Positions 39,107 through 39,207 of a stretch of 39,207 bases of DNA are shown piece after piece. The stretch's first letter is position 1; every line of letters starts with the position of its first letter. Location of the stretch: contig PMDK01000296.1 in assembly GCA_003154425.1 (NCBI GenBank), forward strand, positions 1 through 39,207, read 5' to 3'. The notes beneath the pieces were generated by a model that was given only the letters and a program-made list of their open reading frames with translations, was not told the origin of the DNA and did no database searches. This DNA comes from Ignavibacteriota bacterium (GTDB taxonomy: Bacteria; Bacteroidota; Ignavibacteria; UBA10030; UBA6906). The position numbers were made by a program, and so were the translations under genes.

Positions 39107-39207
39107 CACCCTTTACCGTGTCCGTGGCGGGAGAAGGTACCGAGCCGCTTCGAGAAGAGGAGCAGGAGGATCGCCGCCAGGGCGGCCATGGCGGCACCGA
39201 AAAAGAA
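39106..39207 (-). CDS. C-terminal end of a membrane protein (partial)
   Basis: On the minus strand the frame is open from the window edge for 33 codons to the TGA at 39108-39106. It encodes one hydrophobic helix (FFFGAAMAALAAILLLLF) and a short basic tail (SKRLG, then RHGHGKG). A last helix followed by a short charged tail is usual for MFS and other multi-helix transporters, but the family cannot be named from this piece. Confidence 0.55.
   Translation of the reverse strand, partial: FFFGAAMAALAAILLLLFSKRLGTFSRHGHGKG

Noticed and set aside
1-39207. CRISPR arrays, tRNA/rRNA genes, insertion sequences, prophage or defence genes
   Set aside because: No regularly spaced repeats, no tRNA cloverleaf or rRNA-like sequence, and no transposase, integrase or nuclease-helicase genes were seen on either strand.

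Overview
The window is a gene-dense, GC-rich bacterial chromosome segment, most likely from the Fibrobacterota-Chlorobi-Bacteroidota (FCB) group, in or near Ignavibacteria/Bacteroidota. Three things point there. A type IX secretion (Por) C-terminal sorting domain with the NYPNPFNPST signature ends the protein at 27798-29747, and a second NPFNPS motif is cut by the left edge. There are DUF5916/CBM9 and DUF4412 proteins typical of that group. There is also a PknB-type kinase fused to a TolB-like/TPR periplasmic part. I see no rRNA, tRNA, CRISPR array, insertion sequence or phage module. The phylum call is inference from protein families only.

Layout, left to right. 1-165: 3' end of a possibly sorted protein. 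277-2526: CBM9/DUF5916 outer-membrane barrel. 2535-4522 (-): two c-type cytochromes, translationally coupled. 4803-9563 (+): an unknown anchored protein with a glycine zipper, an MFS transporter and a sedolisin (S53) protease. 9575-10690 (-): a cobamide-methyltransferase-like UroD-family protein. 10747-10920: a decapitated carboxylesterase remnant. 10889-13727 (-): a small unknown protein, a GH35 beta-galactosidase and a metallophosphoesterase, behind a near-consensus promoter and a CRP-like operator. 14006-16350 (-): M28 peptidase and a beta-carbonic-anhydrase-like protein. 16639-18372 (+): TPR protein. 18425-20978 (-): small membrane protein, S37 peptidase and DUF4412 protein. 21232-23675 (+): ABC ATPase plus a large ABC-2 permease. 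23886-25403 (+): PLP amino-acid decarboxylase. 25414-27512 (-): GH27 alpha-galactosidase and a secreted esterase. 27798-29747 (+): DUF362 protein with a type IX sorting domain, preceded by a promoter and an intrinsic terminator. 29937-33232 (-): Ser/Thr kinase-TPR protein and a small lipoprotein. 33497-38626 (+): an operon of outer-membrane barrel, LolD/MacB-like ATPase, two FtsX-type permeases and a LolA-like carrier. 38593-39207 (-): MmcQ/YjbR protein, a tiny ORF and the 3' end of a membrane protein.

The overall theme is secreted scavenging (four peptidase or esterase types, GH35, GH27) together with envelope transport. The most interesting system candidate is the 33497-38626 operon. It has all the parts of a private lipid or lipoprotein route from inner to outer membrane.

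The strongest unexpected signal is in the non-coding DNA. Eleven transcription units start with exactly TTG-N20-TANNTT, that is a TTGNNN box, a 17-bp spacer and a TANNTT box, and two more are close variants. This house promoter, between the classical sigma70 and Bacteroidetes forms, also helps to choose several start codons. No stretch longer than about 290 bases is without a gene. Each of the longer gaps is described under the promoter, hairpin or operator entries.
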